Source of the DNA: Punica granatum
Taxonomy: Eukaryota > Streptophyta > Magnoliopsida > Myrtales > Lythraceae
Assembly (NCBI RefSeq): GCF_007655135.1
Contig: NC_045127.1
Coordinates: forward strand, 16,401,699 to 16,465,698
Length of the DNA stretch: 64,000 bases
Direction of reading: 5' to 3'
The translations under genes and the position numbers were made by a program. Each line of letters opens with the position of its first letter. Positions within the stretch are counted from its first letter, which is position 1. Positions 10,501-22,316 of this stretch are shown one piece after another. Below the pieces are notes generated by a model. The model was given only the letters and a program-made list of their open reading frames with translations, was not told the origin of the DNA and did not search any database.

Positions 10501-13084
10501 TTTCTTGCATGAAAGGATGGCACCTGGCGGCAAACTTTTTGTGGTCTTGAAACTATCCTTGTCCCAAATCACCCCCCACCCCAAAAACCAACACCGGAAA
10601 CCCGTCCAGTCTCCCTTGATTTTTGCATGTAATGTCGTCATATTGTGACCGCTTTCTTCTTTAATGTTTCTGTAGTGATGGGGAGACATTTATATCAGCT
10701 GATGATCTGCGAATCAATCTTTGGAATTTGGAAATTAGCAGTCAAAGCTTTAATATTGTTGATGTGAAGCCTACTAACATGGAGGATCTTACTGGTAAAG
10801 CTCACCTTTCACACTGGCAATTGTCTGCCTGATGAATTTAAAATGTGAAATTTGTTGCTATATTTTTCAGCATCTGTGGGAGTCTCTGCTCGAAAAGGGG
10901 GCAGCATTTTTAGTGCAAATTATTTTGTATTGATTTATTCCTGTCAATTCTGCTAAATCGTTCTCTTGGATCACCCAAATGCCAACACTGAGGTTTAGCC
11001 AGATTATGAAAAGATAATTTGCTTCCCTTCAAACACAATAACTCTTTCATCCAGAGTGGATAAATGCTCTTTAAGTACCTACGGTTTATTTGCTTATTTT
11101 GCTATTTGTGACAAAGATGATAGAATTGTTAATGAGCTGTATGAATTTGTTCATGTGTTTTATTTGCAATGTAATGCAGAGGTGATAACTTCAGCAGAGT
11201 TCCATCCAAATCACTGTAACATGCTGGCATATAGTAGCTCAAAAGGCTCAATCCGCCTCGTGGATTTGCGACAGTCAGCTCTATGTGATAATCATAGCAA
11301 ATTGTAAGTGATCAATAGTTGACCCATCTTCTTGAGTAATTCATTCATGCTTCTTGAAGTTAAGTAATTTAGTCATGCGTCTGGAAGTTAAGGTAGTTAT
11401 GAATTAAAACGAGTGTCTTTGAATATTTTTATATGTTCATAGAGCTGTTTGTAGATATACTGATGCAAATACTTTTGCTGTAATAATTTCATTGTTGTTG
11501 TTATTATTCTGGCTTGTAAACTTTGAATCTAATCCCACTTATTTTTCATTCTGAATATTCAGGTTTGAGGTACAGGAAGCTTCTGGATCAAGATCCTTCT
11601 TTACCGAGATAATAGCTTCTATTTCAGACGTCAAATTTGCTAAAGATGGGAGACATATTCTTAGTCGTGATTACATGACTCTCAAGGTGTATATTCTCAC
11701 GCTTGTTTGCTTTAAATTCTTGCTATAACAAAGTTGCCACTGCGTATTGTCAACTAGAGGAAAGACAGCCTGCTCTATAATATGAAAGGAAAAAAAAATC
11801 ATGATTTTGGTTAATTTATAAGCCATATGACATGTGAAAATTAATTAAAATGCTGTTTTTATACATAGATTGCTTTGGGGAAGTTAACTTTGTGTTTTGA
11901 AATTGATGACTGTCGTCTCACAGTGGGAGGGCTGTGATTTAGCAAATTCATTCATTGGGAATGACATTCTAATAAAAAACGTTCTCACTCTAAAAGTATG
12001 GTGGTGCAGTTAAAGAATTCTAGATCGGTTCATTCTGACATAATTATTTCTTTTGCTGGCTGATGCTGTCAGCTCTGGGACATCAATATGGATTCTGGTC
12101 CAGTTGCAACCTTCCAGGTGCATGAATATCTGAGACCAAAGGTGAGTTGTATTATATATTATTCAAAAAGTGCTTCTGCTAATTCAAACAGCATGAATGG
12201 AGCTAATTTCCGTATATTAAACCAATTCATCAGCTTTGCGATTTGTATGAGAACGACTCTATCTTCGACAAATTCGAATGCTGTTTAAGTGGAGATGGGC
12301 TTCGAGTGGCCACTGGTTCCTACAGGTTTACCTCATATTTTATCACATATATTAACCATATTAATTACGCTCCTACTATTGCTATTTCCCGGCATGCTTA
12401 CAACTTCTCTGTGATTTCAGCAATGTCTTTCGTGTATTTGGTTGCTCCGAAGGGAGCACAGAAGCTGCAACACTCGAAGCTACCAGAAACCCAATGAGGT
12501 AAGCTCTGAGTATTACTTGAGGCAACTAGGACTCGAGAGAAGGATGTATGCTAGAAGGATGCCTTCAGATTAAAACGTGCATCTCCTTTTTCGTGCATAA
12601 ACTCTTAGCTGCTGCTTTCTGATTGAATGAAGGTGCTTTAGTTTTTTTTGCGCTTTGTGTTTGTCTCAGACAATATATTATGTTTTATGTGCTTCCAGGA
12701 GACAAGCACCCACCCCTTCCAAGCCTTCTAGATCTCTCGGTTTAACTCGTGTTGTCAAAAGAGGTATACGTGCTTAGGCATCAGTGTGCCTTCTTATTTG
12801 TGGCTTCAGTAGTTCAAACTCTAAAAAGGAACAGAGCCGTTATTTCCTTTATTTATTTATTTTTCTTAGAAATGACTTCTGAACAAATGCAGAGTTTTCT
12901 CTCTTTTTCTCGCTCTTTTATGCTTCACTAACTTCAATTCTAAAAAGGAACAGATAACTCAGGAGCTGATACAAATGGGAATTCTCTTGATTTCACCACA
13001 AAGCTGCTCCACATGGCCTGTCATCCAACAGAGAACTCACTCGCTATTGCTGCTTCAAATAGTCTCTACATGTACTATGCGTAG
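7530..13084 (+). CDS. PP2AB1: PP2A 55-kDa regulatory subunit B (B55), 14 exons
   Basis: This is the regulatory B55 subunit of serine/threonine phosphatase 2A, a seven-bladed WD40 propeller that selects substrates for the A/C core in cytosol and nucleus. Exons by conserved protein and GT-AG sites: 7530-7641, 8778-8881, 8998-9096, 9255-9374, 9787-9993, 10216-10307, 10676-10794, 11180-11303, 11563-11686, 12073-12141, 12234-12325, 12421-12498, 12699-12763, 12954-13084. Phases agree throughout and give 511 codons plus TAG, close to the ~513 aa of Arabidopsis B-alpha. Landmarks: [11 protein letters not shown] near the N-terminus, [100 protein letters not shown], and the C-terminal NSLYMYYA. The first ATG (7530) fits the family; a TTG just before it is not needed. 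No lesion was seen, so it is probably functional. The symbol follows Arabidopsis PP2AB1/PP2AB2; which paralogue it matches is not decided. Confidence 0.95.
9598..9620. repeat. (AT)n microsatellite in PP2A intron 4
   Basis: An uninterrupted run of about eleven AT units lies between exons 4 and 5. It is intronic and probably polymorphic in length. Confidence 0.85.
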
Positions 13085-13700
13085 TGATTGTAGGTGAAAA
13101 GGATTTACAAGTTTCGTCCAGTGACAAGATTCCTTTCCTCCTAACAAAAATTCAGAAGGTGCGCATCATTATCTTCTCTGGGCGATAGGCCACATGACCC
13201 CAACTGTTTGATTTGACTATTTCCAAGGCAAACTATATCTGGACTTTCGCTTCATCAGGTTAGCTGTCGGTTTTTCCTGGTCGTATTCTTTTTTTGTATC
13301 AGAAGTTTGGTTTCTGCCATTCCAATGTATTCATTACGTCAGTCAAGTCCTTAAGATGACTGGTGAAGGACAGGAAGAGATTAGATCAGGAAGCAGCTTA
13401 GATTAGGTCTTGATATAAAGGAAAAGATGGGGAAGGAGCTGTGTTTCGACATGAATTAATTCTCGTTGATCACTCAGGCCTTGGTGGGTGGTGAAGCTGA
13501 AACTTCTTCGGCTCGGGAAAACATGTTAAAGGTTTCTGTTAATTATAGTTGCTATCCCACTAAAAACATGTTTTTATTTTCTTCGGCGGAGCTTGCTGCT
13601 ATGTATCTCTATCGAATAATAGTGTTTTGTGGGATGATGTAGGGTAAAGGGATCATATATGTCTTTGGACTCTCTTCTCCATTATTCCTGACGCATTAGA
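13085..13700 (+). other. Probable 3' UTR of the PP2A gene
   Basis: After the stop the DNA is T-rich and non-coding. AATGTATT at about 13325 and several AATA-type sites up to 13620 could act as polyadenylation elements. Where the transcript ends cannot be fixed from sequence. Confidence 0.4.
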
Positions 13701-14985
13701 AATGTATCTCTCATGAAATCATGAAGTTTAGTTGTTTCCTTTTGCAAGTTATTTGGGTTCATATTGAGGTTATATCAATCAGTCAAGTGGAAATTGGCAG
13801 TCGACCGAACCAAATATTTACATAAATAGGTTGTTGGGCAGTTCAGTATTACTCAGCGCAGATCAGATTGCCGGAGGTTGCGCCTGTGAGCACAGTTGTC
13901 GGTAATCAAATGGTGACATCTGTCAAGATTTCATTATTTCTATAACGGATTTAGGGCTGTGCTGAGAGTGAAACAAAAACCAGCACTTACACCTTTGGGG
14001 GCGCATAATAGGAAGAAGCAATGTAACAGCTCGAACCTGAACTATGTGGAACTCAGATCCCCAACCTGGACTGGCCTGCCCCCATCCCTGAACCATAGGT
14101 CGTACATGCGCTTTCTGTGGTGTTATATTATACATGCTGGGCAATTCTTGGATCCAATTAATGAGACTCTTCGGTTTGAATTCAATTAATGAATTTCTTT
14201 TTTGATTATAAGAAAGGTTAATGAATTTATTTTTAGATTATAAGAGAAGTTTCTGGGTATAATACAATAAAATATAAATTCTAATAGCTAATGAGGAGGA
14301 ACGGGTAGTCCTATTGAGTATTGAATTTGTAATTTCTTAATTGTCAGGCGATGGTGCGTGTTACTACAATACTATGCTTTGATAAAAAATCAATTAATGG
14401 ATTTCAAATGACTCAAATCGTATACCCGATCACAAAATATGAGAAAATTCTGACATTTTTCTGCAGCATGGTAAGGTAACAATTTTAAGGAATGAGAATT
14501 TTCTCATTTTACTTTTGCAAAAAAATAGGGATAAAGACTTGAGAGTAATCGAGCGAGGGAGTTAAGGAGATAAACTTTGACAGATGAGAAAATTCAGGAG
14601 AAAATGGCTGGCTTTGCATTACGCATGGGAAAGACACTCTTGCCCTTCATCTTTTTCATTTCTCTTATTTTTTCGATGTGATATCCCTTGAAACTCAATA
14701 AATCCATCAACACTCAAAATCGAGACCTTGTTTAAGCTTTGTTTTCTTTATTTTTTTGGTTAAAATGAAATCATCTGCCAGTGCCAAATGATGAAAATTT
14801 CAACCGTTCAGATCTTTCATTATCAATCCTTGATGTATATAGATATATATGCAATGCAATACCATGCAATCGCTCTTTTCAGGTGATTACCGATTATATC
14901 GTAGACCTTCCACAAATATTGGGATCGAATTAGAAGACGTCTTCCTATTCTCTTCCAAGTTTATGTTTGCGATCCCTCTCTCCAT
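13701..14985. other. Intergenic, nothing recognised
   Basis: Moderately AT-rich DNA. The short open frames overlapping on both strands at 13923-14189 have no domain I recognise. No TIR, LTR or RNA gene is visible. Confidence 0.4.
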
Positions 14986-15348
14986 GTGCGCTGCCAAACG
15001 CTCCTCCCACTCCCTCCTCGCCTCCACGTCCTCTCCACTGCTGTCTCCACCCCAATTACCCGCTCCCTAGCCCCACCTCCCTCCGCCTCCAGCTCCACCA
15101 GTGGTCTCTCTAAAAGCGCGGAGTACGTGATCTCCAAGATCGATGATCTCAGGAATTGGTACCACTGCGGCTCTATGTGACCCATGACCTTCAAGCATGC
15201 GTGCTACACGGTCGAGATGATGCACACTGGTGTGTCCAAATACTATCTCAATCGATTTGGGGTCATCTTCAGGCCGAGCCCTCTACATTCTGACTGCATG
15301 ATCGTTGCAAGGACCCTCACCAACAAGATGGCTCCTGCTCTTCGCAAG
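14986..15348 (+). pseudogene. NDUS7: Truncated pseudogene of complex I subunit NDUS7 (20-kDa/PSST)
   Basis: The translation contains EYVISKIDDLRNW, then after an in-frame TGA (15178-15180) [33 protein letters not shown]-like [27 protein letters not shown]. These are the core blocks of the nuclear NADH:ubiquinone oxidoreductase iron-sulfur subunit 7, which carries cluster N2. The TGA replaces a conserved Trp codon. The conserved Cys-Cys pair of the cluster site is Cys-Tyr here. Homology stops at 15348, and about 8 bp later a truncated copia LTR begins. The C-terminal ~70 residues (second cluster-ligand region) are absent. The upstream Ser/Pro-rich part fits the presequence region but drifts in frame near 15070. 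There is no poly(A) or intron evidence to say whether the copy is processed or genomic. Confidence 0.85.
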
Positions 15349-15356
15349 TATTGTTA

Positions 15357-16437
15357 TGCATGGCATATACGATCAGAGGTTCATCAGAATGTTTCAATTA
15401 TATATTCGTCACCATTTGGTTTATCATGATATGCTGCTAGGCGTCACTCGTGATTTTTGGGAACTAAGGGTATTTTGAAAATTATTATTTTGGTTACAGA
15501 AAGAGTTTCTCGTAATGTCAAATGAGTTGATATTATAATCCCATTACCAATTGGTGATGAACCTAGTTAGTCACACACATTAAGCGTGTCTAAACCGAAA
15601 AAAGAATTAATTATAATTAAGGAAGTTAATTAGGAATTAATTATCGAACAAGACTTGCAATGTGGTTGCAAGGGTGCTAGCACGTCTTGAAGCCGAGTTC
15701 AATATTAATGATAAATCTAATTAAGGAAATACGATAGTTTCCTTATTTAGAGAGTTTCTATAAATAGATTATCTATTGGTGGAAACTCGTGTCAATGACT
15801 TATTTGATCTTTCTTTCTTATTACAAGGACAAGTCATTGGATGACTTATTTGTAATTTATTAATTAATGTTGATTAATTAATAATTGCATTTTGGTCCCT
15901 AGGGTAAAGATATATATATAGATATGATCGTATAGTTAACCCAAGAACACTTATTGATAAGACCCGATATTAGTGAGAGAGAGAGGGGAGAGTTCGGTTG
16001 AAACAAACATGGCAAAACAGCCGCACACTTCCCAAGGCTGATCGAGGTCTTCCTCGTCTCTGGTTCGGCGTTTCAGTGTTGTTCTTGACGTCATTGAAGA
16101 GAACCTTTTATTCCGTGATGATTTCGTTCGAGACTGGTGACCTAGATCATAGTGTACGGGTTGAGAGGAGTCTAAACTTGGTGGAGACGTGCTCGTGTGG
16201 ACGAGCAAGAGGCCGGACACTTGGACGGCCAGTTTGATCGACTTGAATTAACAAGGTTAGTATAAAACCCTAAATTTTTCTTGTGGATTTGATATGTGAT
16301 TTTATCTATTCACTTGGGAGGTGATTCTTGTATCAAGATGTGATCTTGAAGTTTCGATTATAACGAGCACGCAATAAAAATTTGATTTTTACTGTATTTT
16401 TAAACTTTCCGCTACGTACATGCTCGGTTTTCTAATA
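15357..16437 (+). repeat. Copia LTR 1, 5'-truncated
   Basis: This is co-linear with 26662-27738 and with the reverse complement of 20543-21510, and ends ...GGTTTTCTAATA where sister copies end CTAACA. The first ~0.8 kb of the ~1.77-kb LTR is missing. It contains the (GA)n-rich stretch (about 15974-15987) and the CCGGACACTTGGACGG block shared by all copies. Confidence 0.85.
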
Positions 16438-16438
16438 G

Positions 16439-16450
16439 TGGTATTAGAGC
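16439..16450 (+). other. Primer binding site, copia internal region 1
   Basis: TGGTATTAGAGC lies one base after the LTR end and differs by one base from the usual plant copia PBS TGGTATCAGAGC, which is complementary to initiator methionine tRNA. Confidence 0.85.
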
Positions 16451-18530
16451 CGCTTTCTAATCGATTATATAGATGTTTTGTGCCTAATTTTGGTGTTTGA
16501 TTGTGATTTATTGAAGTGTTATCGGGCATGGGAAATTGTTTCTCGTGACTGACCCTAGACAATACAATTGGATTGATTGTCTTGGTTAAGGATAGCCACG
16601 GGACGGCCTTCACAGGCCAAGGACGGCGGCTATTGGTTGCTCCCGGAGCTGCTGAGTTGCCCTCGGTGGCTGCTGGGCATTCGGGACTGAATTGGATTCC
16701 TCTCGGATGATTCAGTGGTTGCTAGATGGTTCGGCTCTTCTTGGTTCCTCCCGACTGCTTCCAGTCATTCTTGGGCAGAGCGTGGCTTCCACGGATGGTT
16801 GTTGAATTGATTCCGTGGCTGCTGGTGGTTGCTGGACGCCCAAGTAGCTGCTGGTCGCGACTGTACGCGACTGGACGCGCGACTGAGCGCGCGACTGGAC
16901 GGGACTGGGCGTGCGACTGAGCACGCAGTTGGACGCAACAGAGCGCGTGACTGGACTTGGCTGTGATGGCTGGGGAGTGTTGGCTGCCATGAGCTAGTGA
17001 CAGTCACGTAACGAGCAATTTTCGATATTTTCGGAAATAAGATTTTCAAAACAATTAATTACCAAAATTGTTTTTGTAAAATTTGATTTTATGAAATTGG
17101 ATATTTGATATCCTATTCTAATGAGATTAGAGATTTGATATTTGATATCAAAAATATTTGATCTTAAATATTTTTCAAAATTTTAAATTTCCTAATATAT
17201 GATATTTGGATATTTTTGCATAGATTTACAAAATTGGCATGAAATTTATTTTCCTTTTATGCTATTAGTTTCCTTCATAAATTTCAAGCATGGCGTGTGA
17301 TTATGGACTTTAGGAAATTTTTTGCTTAATTCTTGTGGCTCTAGAATTAGGCTAATGATCATGCTTTTATCAATTTCGAATATATATTTATGCATGCGAT
17401 GTGTGAATACGGATAATGTGCAAAGTGAAATTGAATAGTAGTTAGGTCACCTAATAGAAAATCTTCCAAATTAAAATATTAAGTCGGGAATGGCACGAAA
17501 TTGCGAACTCTGTCATGGCTCTCCACCAAAACGTTCTCCAGAGAGTTTTAGTTTGTTTCATTGTCGGTCATGGACACACGGAGGCGCGAGACAGACTAAG
17601 AGATCTTTCTGCATGAATGTTTAAACATGTGATGTTTTAGATTGTTGGTTGCCAATAACGGGAGGCACCTGAGGTAGCTGACATCTAGGGTTTGGTGGGT
17701 TAGACTTAACTATATATCAAGGACCAATAACGGCAGGCACCTGAGTTCCGGAGTACTAGGAGCCGAATTGATTGAGTCGTACATAGAGATGTACTGAACA
17801 AGGAGTTGTTCACTTGTAGAGTGCTTGTTTCCAATAATGTCTAATACCTAAGGGAATTAGCATTTTATGAGAAATCAATCACCCGCTAGGAATCTTTCCC
17901 AAATAGGATTCTCGTTTCTTATTTTGCAAGTGTAGGATTCGAAAAGATAGTAGGAGACCATTTTGATTGAAAGTCCATGGTCATTATGGTTATGTACATA
18001 AATTCACTAATTAGAATCTTGTTATTTTTTGCATTACTTGATATGATATCTCTAATCCATTCGTTAGCATACTTAACATGAATAGCTATACTGGGCCTAA
18101 AAGGACTAGTTACAACACCTTGATATTGTTTGAAACTTGGAGTGTATAGGATACGTTTACTTGACTCTTTCATCCATGGCGCTTAGTGAAGAGATCATGG
18201 AAGATAAGTATATTGTATCTAAGAGAAAGACACAAAGGATAGAGGTGATTGTAAACAAAGGAAATTGTTTCCGGTTGTAGCAAGTACAAATATTAGAATA
18301 GGAAATGCTCTCAATACTTGGAGTGATTGAAGGCAAGGGAAAAGTGCTAAAATCTTTGGAAGGTAAATCCATCTCTTGCCTATTTTAATAGTTCGATTAG
18401 CTCATCTACTGTATGAGTTCTTGATATAAGTGCAAGTTTGAGAAATTGATACTTTTATACTTGAACTAGCAAGTAGTAGAGTCATTGGAAGGAATGAGGT
18501 CTGCCGGAAGATCGGCAATGGAGCAAGTGT
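16451..18530 (+). other. Copia internal leader and decayed gag region
   Basis: No intact gag frame remains. A GC-rich minisatellite with a GCGCGACTGGAC-like unit lies at about 16850-16960, and CCAATAACGG(G/C)AGGCACCTGAG recurs at about 17653 and 17725. The same segments recur in the second internal region (27752-30317). The minus-strand Ser/Arg/Gln-rich frames at 16712-17049 come from the minisatellite and are not taken as genes. Confidence 0.6.
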
Positions 18531-20542
18531 TGTGGCCAAAGCTGTAGGGTCGACTTCGTTGCATCTAGATGGACATGTTGTATTTCCAGATCGTGTTTTA
18601 GTTTTACCGACCGCCTATCGGAACATTATTTCTATTTGTAGTTTGACTATGAGTGGATATTTGTTTGATTTCAGACATGATATTTGCGACATTTATTATG
18701 GTAATAAAGTTATTGGCATTGGTTATTTACATGATGGTCTTTATTATTTTAGCGCTAGAAATGAGACGATTCCGAACACGATTGAGATTAACACCGTATC
18801 CGAATATACTAAAAGTCTAAAGCAACTTTGGCACCTTAGACTAGGGCATGTTGCAGATGATAGGATAAGTAAGTTAGAGAAGATGTGACTTATAGTTCCA
18901 TTGGGTTCTGAATCCAATCCGACTTGCGAGTCTTGTCTTCAAGGCAAGATGACTAGGACTTCATTTGTAGGAAATGGAGAGGGCTAAGGAAGTTTTAGAA
19001 CTCATACAAAGTAATGTGTGTAGTCCATTTAGTGAAGTGGCTCGAGGTGAATATTCCTACTTCATCACCTTTACCGATGATTATTCTCGGTTTGTATATG
19101 TTTATCTTATGAAGTATAAACATCAATTTTTTGAAAAGTTCAAGGAATTTAAGGCTAAAGTAGAGAAGCAAAAAGGGAAGAGCATCAAGACTCTTCAATC
19201 TGATCGAGGATGAGAGTACATGAGTATTAAGTTTGATAATTTCCTGAAGGAACATGGTATTGTTTCTCAATTTACTCCACCAGGAACACCACAATTAAAT
19301 GGAGTTTCTAAGAGGAGAAACCGTACCCTGTTGGATATGGTTCAATCGTTGATGAGCTATACAGATCTCCCTATTTCGATGTGGGGATATGCGTTGCATA
19401 CCGTATGTTACTTGCTTAACAGGATTCCAAGCAAGTCGATTTCTACCACTCCATATGAGATGTGGAATGGAAGGACACCTAGTCTTAAGCACGTTAAAAT
19501 TTGGGGTTGTTCTGCATTCGTTAGGAAGTAAAAGACCGATAAGCTAGAAACCTGGTCCGAGAAAGGCAAGTTTATTGGTTATCCAACTGACAGTTTTGGA
19601 TACTATTTCTACTTCCCTACTGAGCAAAGGGTTGTTGTCAGTACATATGCGATCTTTCTCGAGAAACAATTTATTTAGGAAGGTGGCATGGGAAGGCAAA
19701 TAGTACTTGATGAGGAGTCATCAGTACCACAGACTGATCATGCGACCATTTCGATGGACACTGATAAACCAGTTGAGACACCTACTCAGATTGAGAATGT
19801 CACGGAACCTCGAAGGTCTAGTAGAGTAACTCGTACTCCCGCGAGATACCTTAATCTTCATGAGAACGTACAAGAGTTATTCGTTCATAGAGATAATGAT
19901 CATAGGGATGATCCTACCACTTATGAGGAAGCTATATCAGATATAGATTCTTCTAAATGGCTGGAGGCCATGTAGTCCGAGATGGACTCAATGAGCAAAA
20001 ACCAAGTCTAGGATCTTGTCGACCCTCTTAAAGGTATAGTACCTATAGAGAACACGTGAGCCTTCAAGAGGAAGATTGGTGCTGATGGGAAGGTAGAGAC
20101 CTATAAAGCTAGGCTAGTGGCGAAGGGTTATCGCAAGAGGCATGGAGTCGACTATGAGGAGACTTTCTCGCTTGTAGCTATGTTGAAGTCCACCAAGATA
20201 ATGCTAGCTATTGCTGCGCACTATGATTATAAAGTTTCGCGGATGGATGTCATGACCGCCTTCCTTAATGGATACATTGAGGAAGGCATATTCATAGACT
20301 AACCCAAGGGTTTTGAATCCAAGGATCGGTCCAAGGTGTGCAAGCTTAAGAGATTCATTTATGATCTTAAACGGGTTTCGAGGAGCTGGAATCAACGTTT
20401 TGATGAGGTTGTGAAGTCCTTTGGCTTCATCAAGAACGACGATGAGCCATGTGTATACAAGAAGGCTAGTGGGAGCATGATTGTCTTTCTTGTATTATAC
20501 GTGGATGACATTCTGCTGGTGGGTAATGATGTTGGTATGCTC
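18531..20542 (+). pseudogene. Copia pol remnant: integrase and N-terminal RT
   Basis: Reading frames broken by several stops and shifts show, in order: the GAG-pre-integrase block (WHLRLGHVADDRISKLEKM and a CESCLQGKMT zinc-finger Cys pair, about 18826-18960), integrase core (YSYFITFTDDYSRFVYVYLM, SDRG, then TPPGTPQLNGVSKRRNRTL, 19040-19320), the integrase C-terminal/linker region to about 19960, and RT (KARLVAKGY, DYEETFSL, MDVMTAFLNGY, and catalytic YVDDILLVGND ending at 20534). Integrase before RT defines Ty1/copia. In-frame stops (for example 18886, 19213, 19529, 20300) show it is dead. The RT is cut by the solo LTR that follows. Confidence 0.9.
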
Positions 20543-22311
20543 TGTTAGAAAACCGAGCACGTGCGCAGCGGAAAAGTTAATTACGGTAAAAATCAAATTT
20601 TTATCGCGTGCTCATTTAATCGAAAACTTCAAGATCATATCTTGATATAAGAATCGCCTTCTAAACAAATAGATAACATTACATATTGAATCTATAAGAA
20701 AAGTTTAGATTTTTATACTAACCTTGTCGATTCGAGTCAATTAAATTAACCGTCCAAGTGTCCGGTCTCTAGCTCGTCCACACAAGCATGTCTCCACCGA
20801 GATTGACCTCCTCTCGACCAGCACACTATGATCTAGGTCACCGGTCTCGAACAGAATCGTCATGGAATAAAAGATTCTCTTTAAGGACATTAAGGACAAC
20901 ACCGAAACACTGATCCGGAGCCAAGGAAAACTCTGAATTGTCTTGGGAAGAGTGCGGCTGAGCTGCTGTAGTTTTCAACCGAATTCTCTCTCTTTCTCTC
21001 ACAAATATCGGATCTTATCGATCGATTGCGTTCTAGGGTTATCTGTAAGAACATATCTATATATATCTTTATCCTATGGACTAAAATGCAATTATTAATT
21101 AATCCACATTAATTAATAAATTACAAATGAGTCTTCACAAGTTAAGTCATCCAATGACTTGCCCTTATAGTTAAAAAGAAAGATCAAACAAGTCATTGAC
21201 ACGAGTTTTCATCAATAGACAATCTATTTATAGAAACTCTTAAAATAAGGAAACTATTGTATTTCCTTAATTAGATTTATCCTTGATATTGAACTCGGCT
21301 TCAGGATGTACCAGCACCCTTGCAACCACATTGCAAGCTTCGTTTGACACTATCAAAAACTCTTTTTGTAACCAAAAGCATAATTCTCAAAATGCCATTG
21401 GTTCCCAAAGTTTACGAGTGACACCTAGCAGCATATCGTGACAATCCAAATGATGATGAATGTATAATTGAAACATTTTGATGAACCTCTAATCGTATAT
21501 GCCATACATTGAATCCTTTCATTACAAGATCCCTATCTAGCCAGAGTTACGGTAAATGCCAAACTCTATAGCTGATTATATGGACTCTCGAATTTCATTC
21601 TTAGATCTGTAGTACTTGAGCAGAAACTCTTTTCTATTCGAGTCTATCTACCCCGACCGAGAATTTCTCGATCCAGAACAAAACTCATATCCATAGGACC
21701 TTTTCCCTGTTTACTCAGGTTAGTGAATCCCGTCTTGATCGGACACCTAACTCTAAGTATAACTAACTAGGACCACTTTCTGCCGAATACTCATGCTAAG
21801 CACAAATACATTAGCAGTAACAAATCCTAATCATCTATACTTGAGATAGCGTTCCATCTCAGGTCTAAGGACTATATGCATTAATACGATTCATATAATA
21901 TTCACTGACATTAGTAAATTACCGTATGAATATTATCTGCACATCACGTTCGACTACTTATCATATAAGTATCCACATATTTGTCCTGGTAACAGTTATT
22001 AGATAGCGTGAGACTCACTACTCCATCTTCATTAGTATCTGTATACTAATCATGGAAACAAACAGATATGACGATCTATCTGGAGAAATAATGTCCAGTT
22101 AAGTCTCCTACGATTATGAACAGTTTAAAGATATTCTTATTGAATTACTTCGTCACTCATATTCTTAACTCTTAAGAATGAAGCATTTAAAATATCTTAA
22201 GGATTTTATTCTAATAAACATAGACAATATACGAATAATAGAATAAACTTTATTGCCTATAAAAGGAATTATCCAAATACATAAATCAGGCTATATGGCA
22301 TATCACTAACA
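20543..22311 (-). mobile_element. Solo copia LTR inserted in RT, TSD TGCTC
   Basis: It begins TGTTAGAAAACCGAGCACG, the reverse complement of the 3' end of the cluster's own LTRs, and ends ATATCACTAACA. It is bounded by TGCTC at 20538-20542 and 22312-22316. At 1769 bp it is the only uninterrupted full LTR of the family in the window and so defines its length. It has no internal region, so intra-element LTR recombination probably removed one. It is opposite in orientation to its host copy. Confidence 0.92.
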
Positions 22312-22316
22312 TGCTC

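Noticed and set aside
10394..10648. 84-codon frame in PP2A intron 6
   Set aside because: Excluded by conserved exon joins on both sides; no similarity seen.
14986..15348. Organelle DNA insertion (NUMT) carrying the complex I subunit
   Set aside because: NDUS7 is nuclear in flowering plants, and the fragment has a presequence-like Ser/Pro-rich start, so a nuclear gene copy is the simpler reading.
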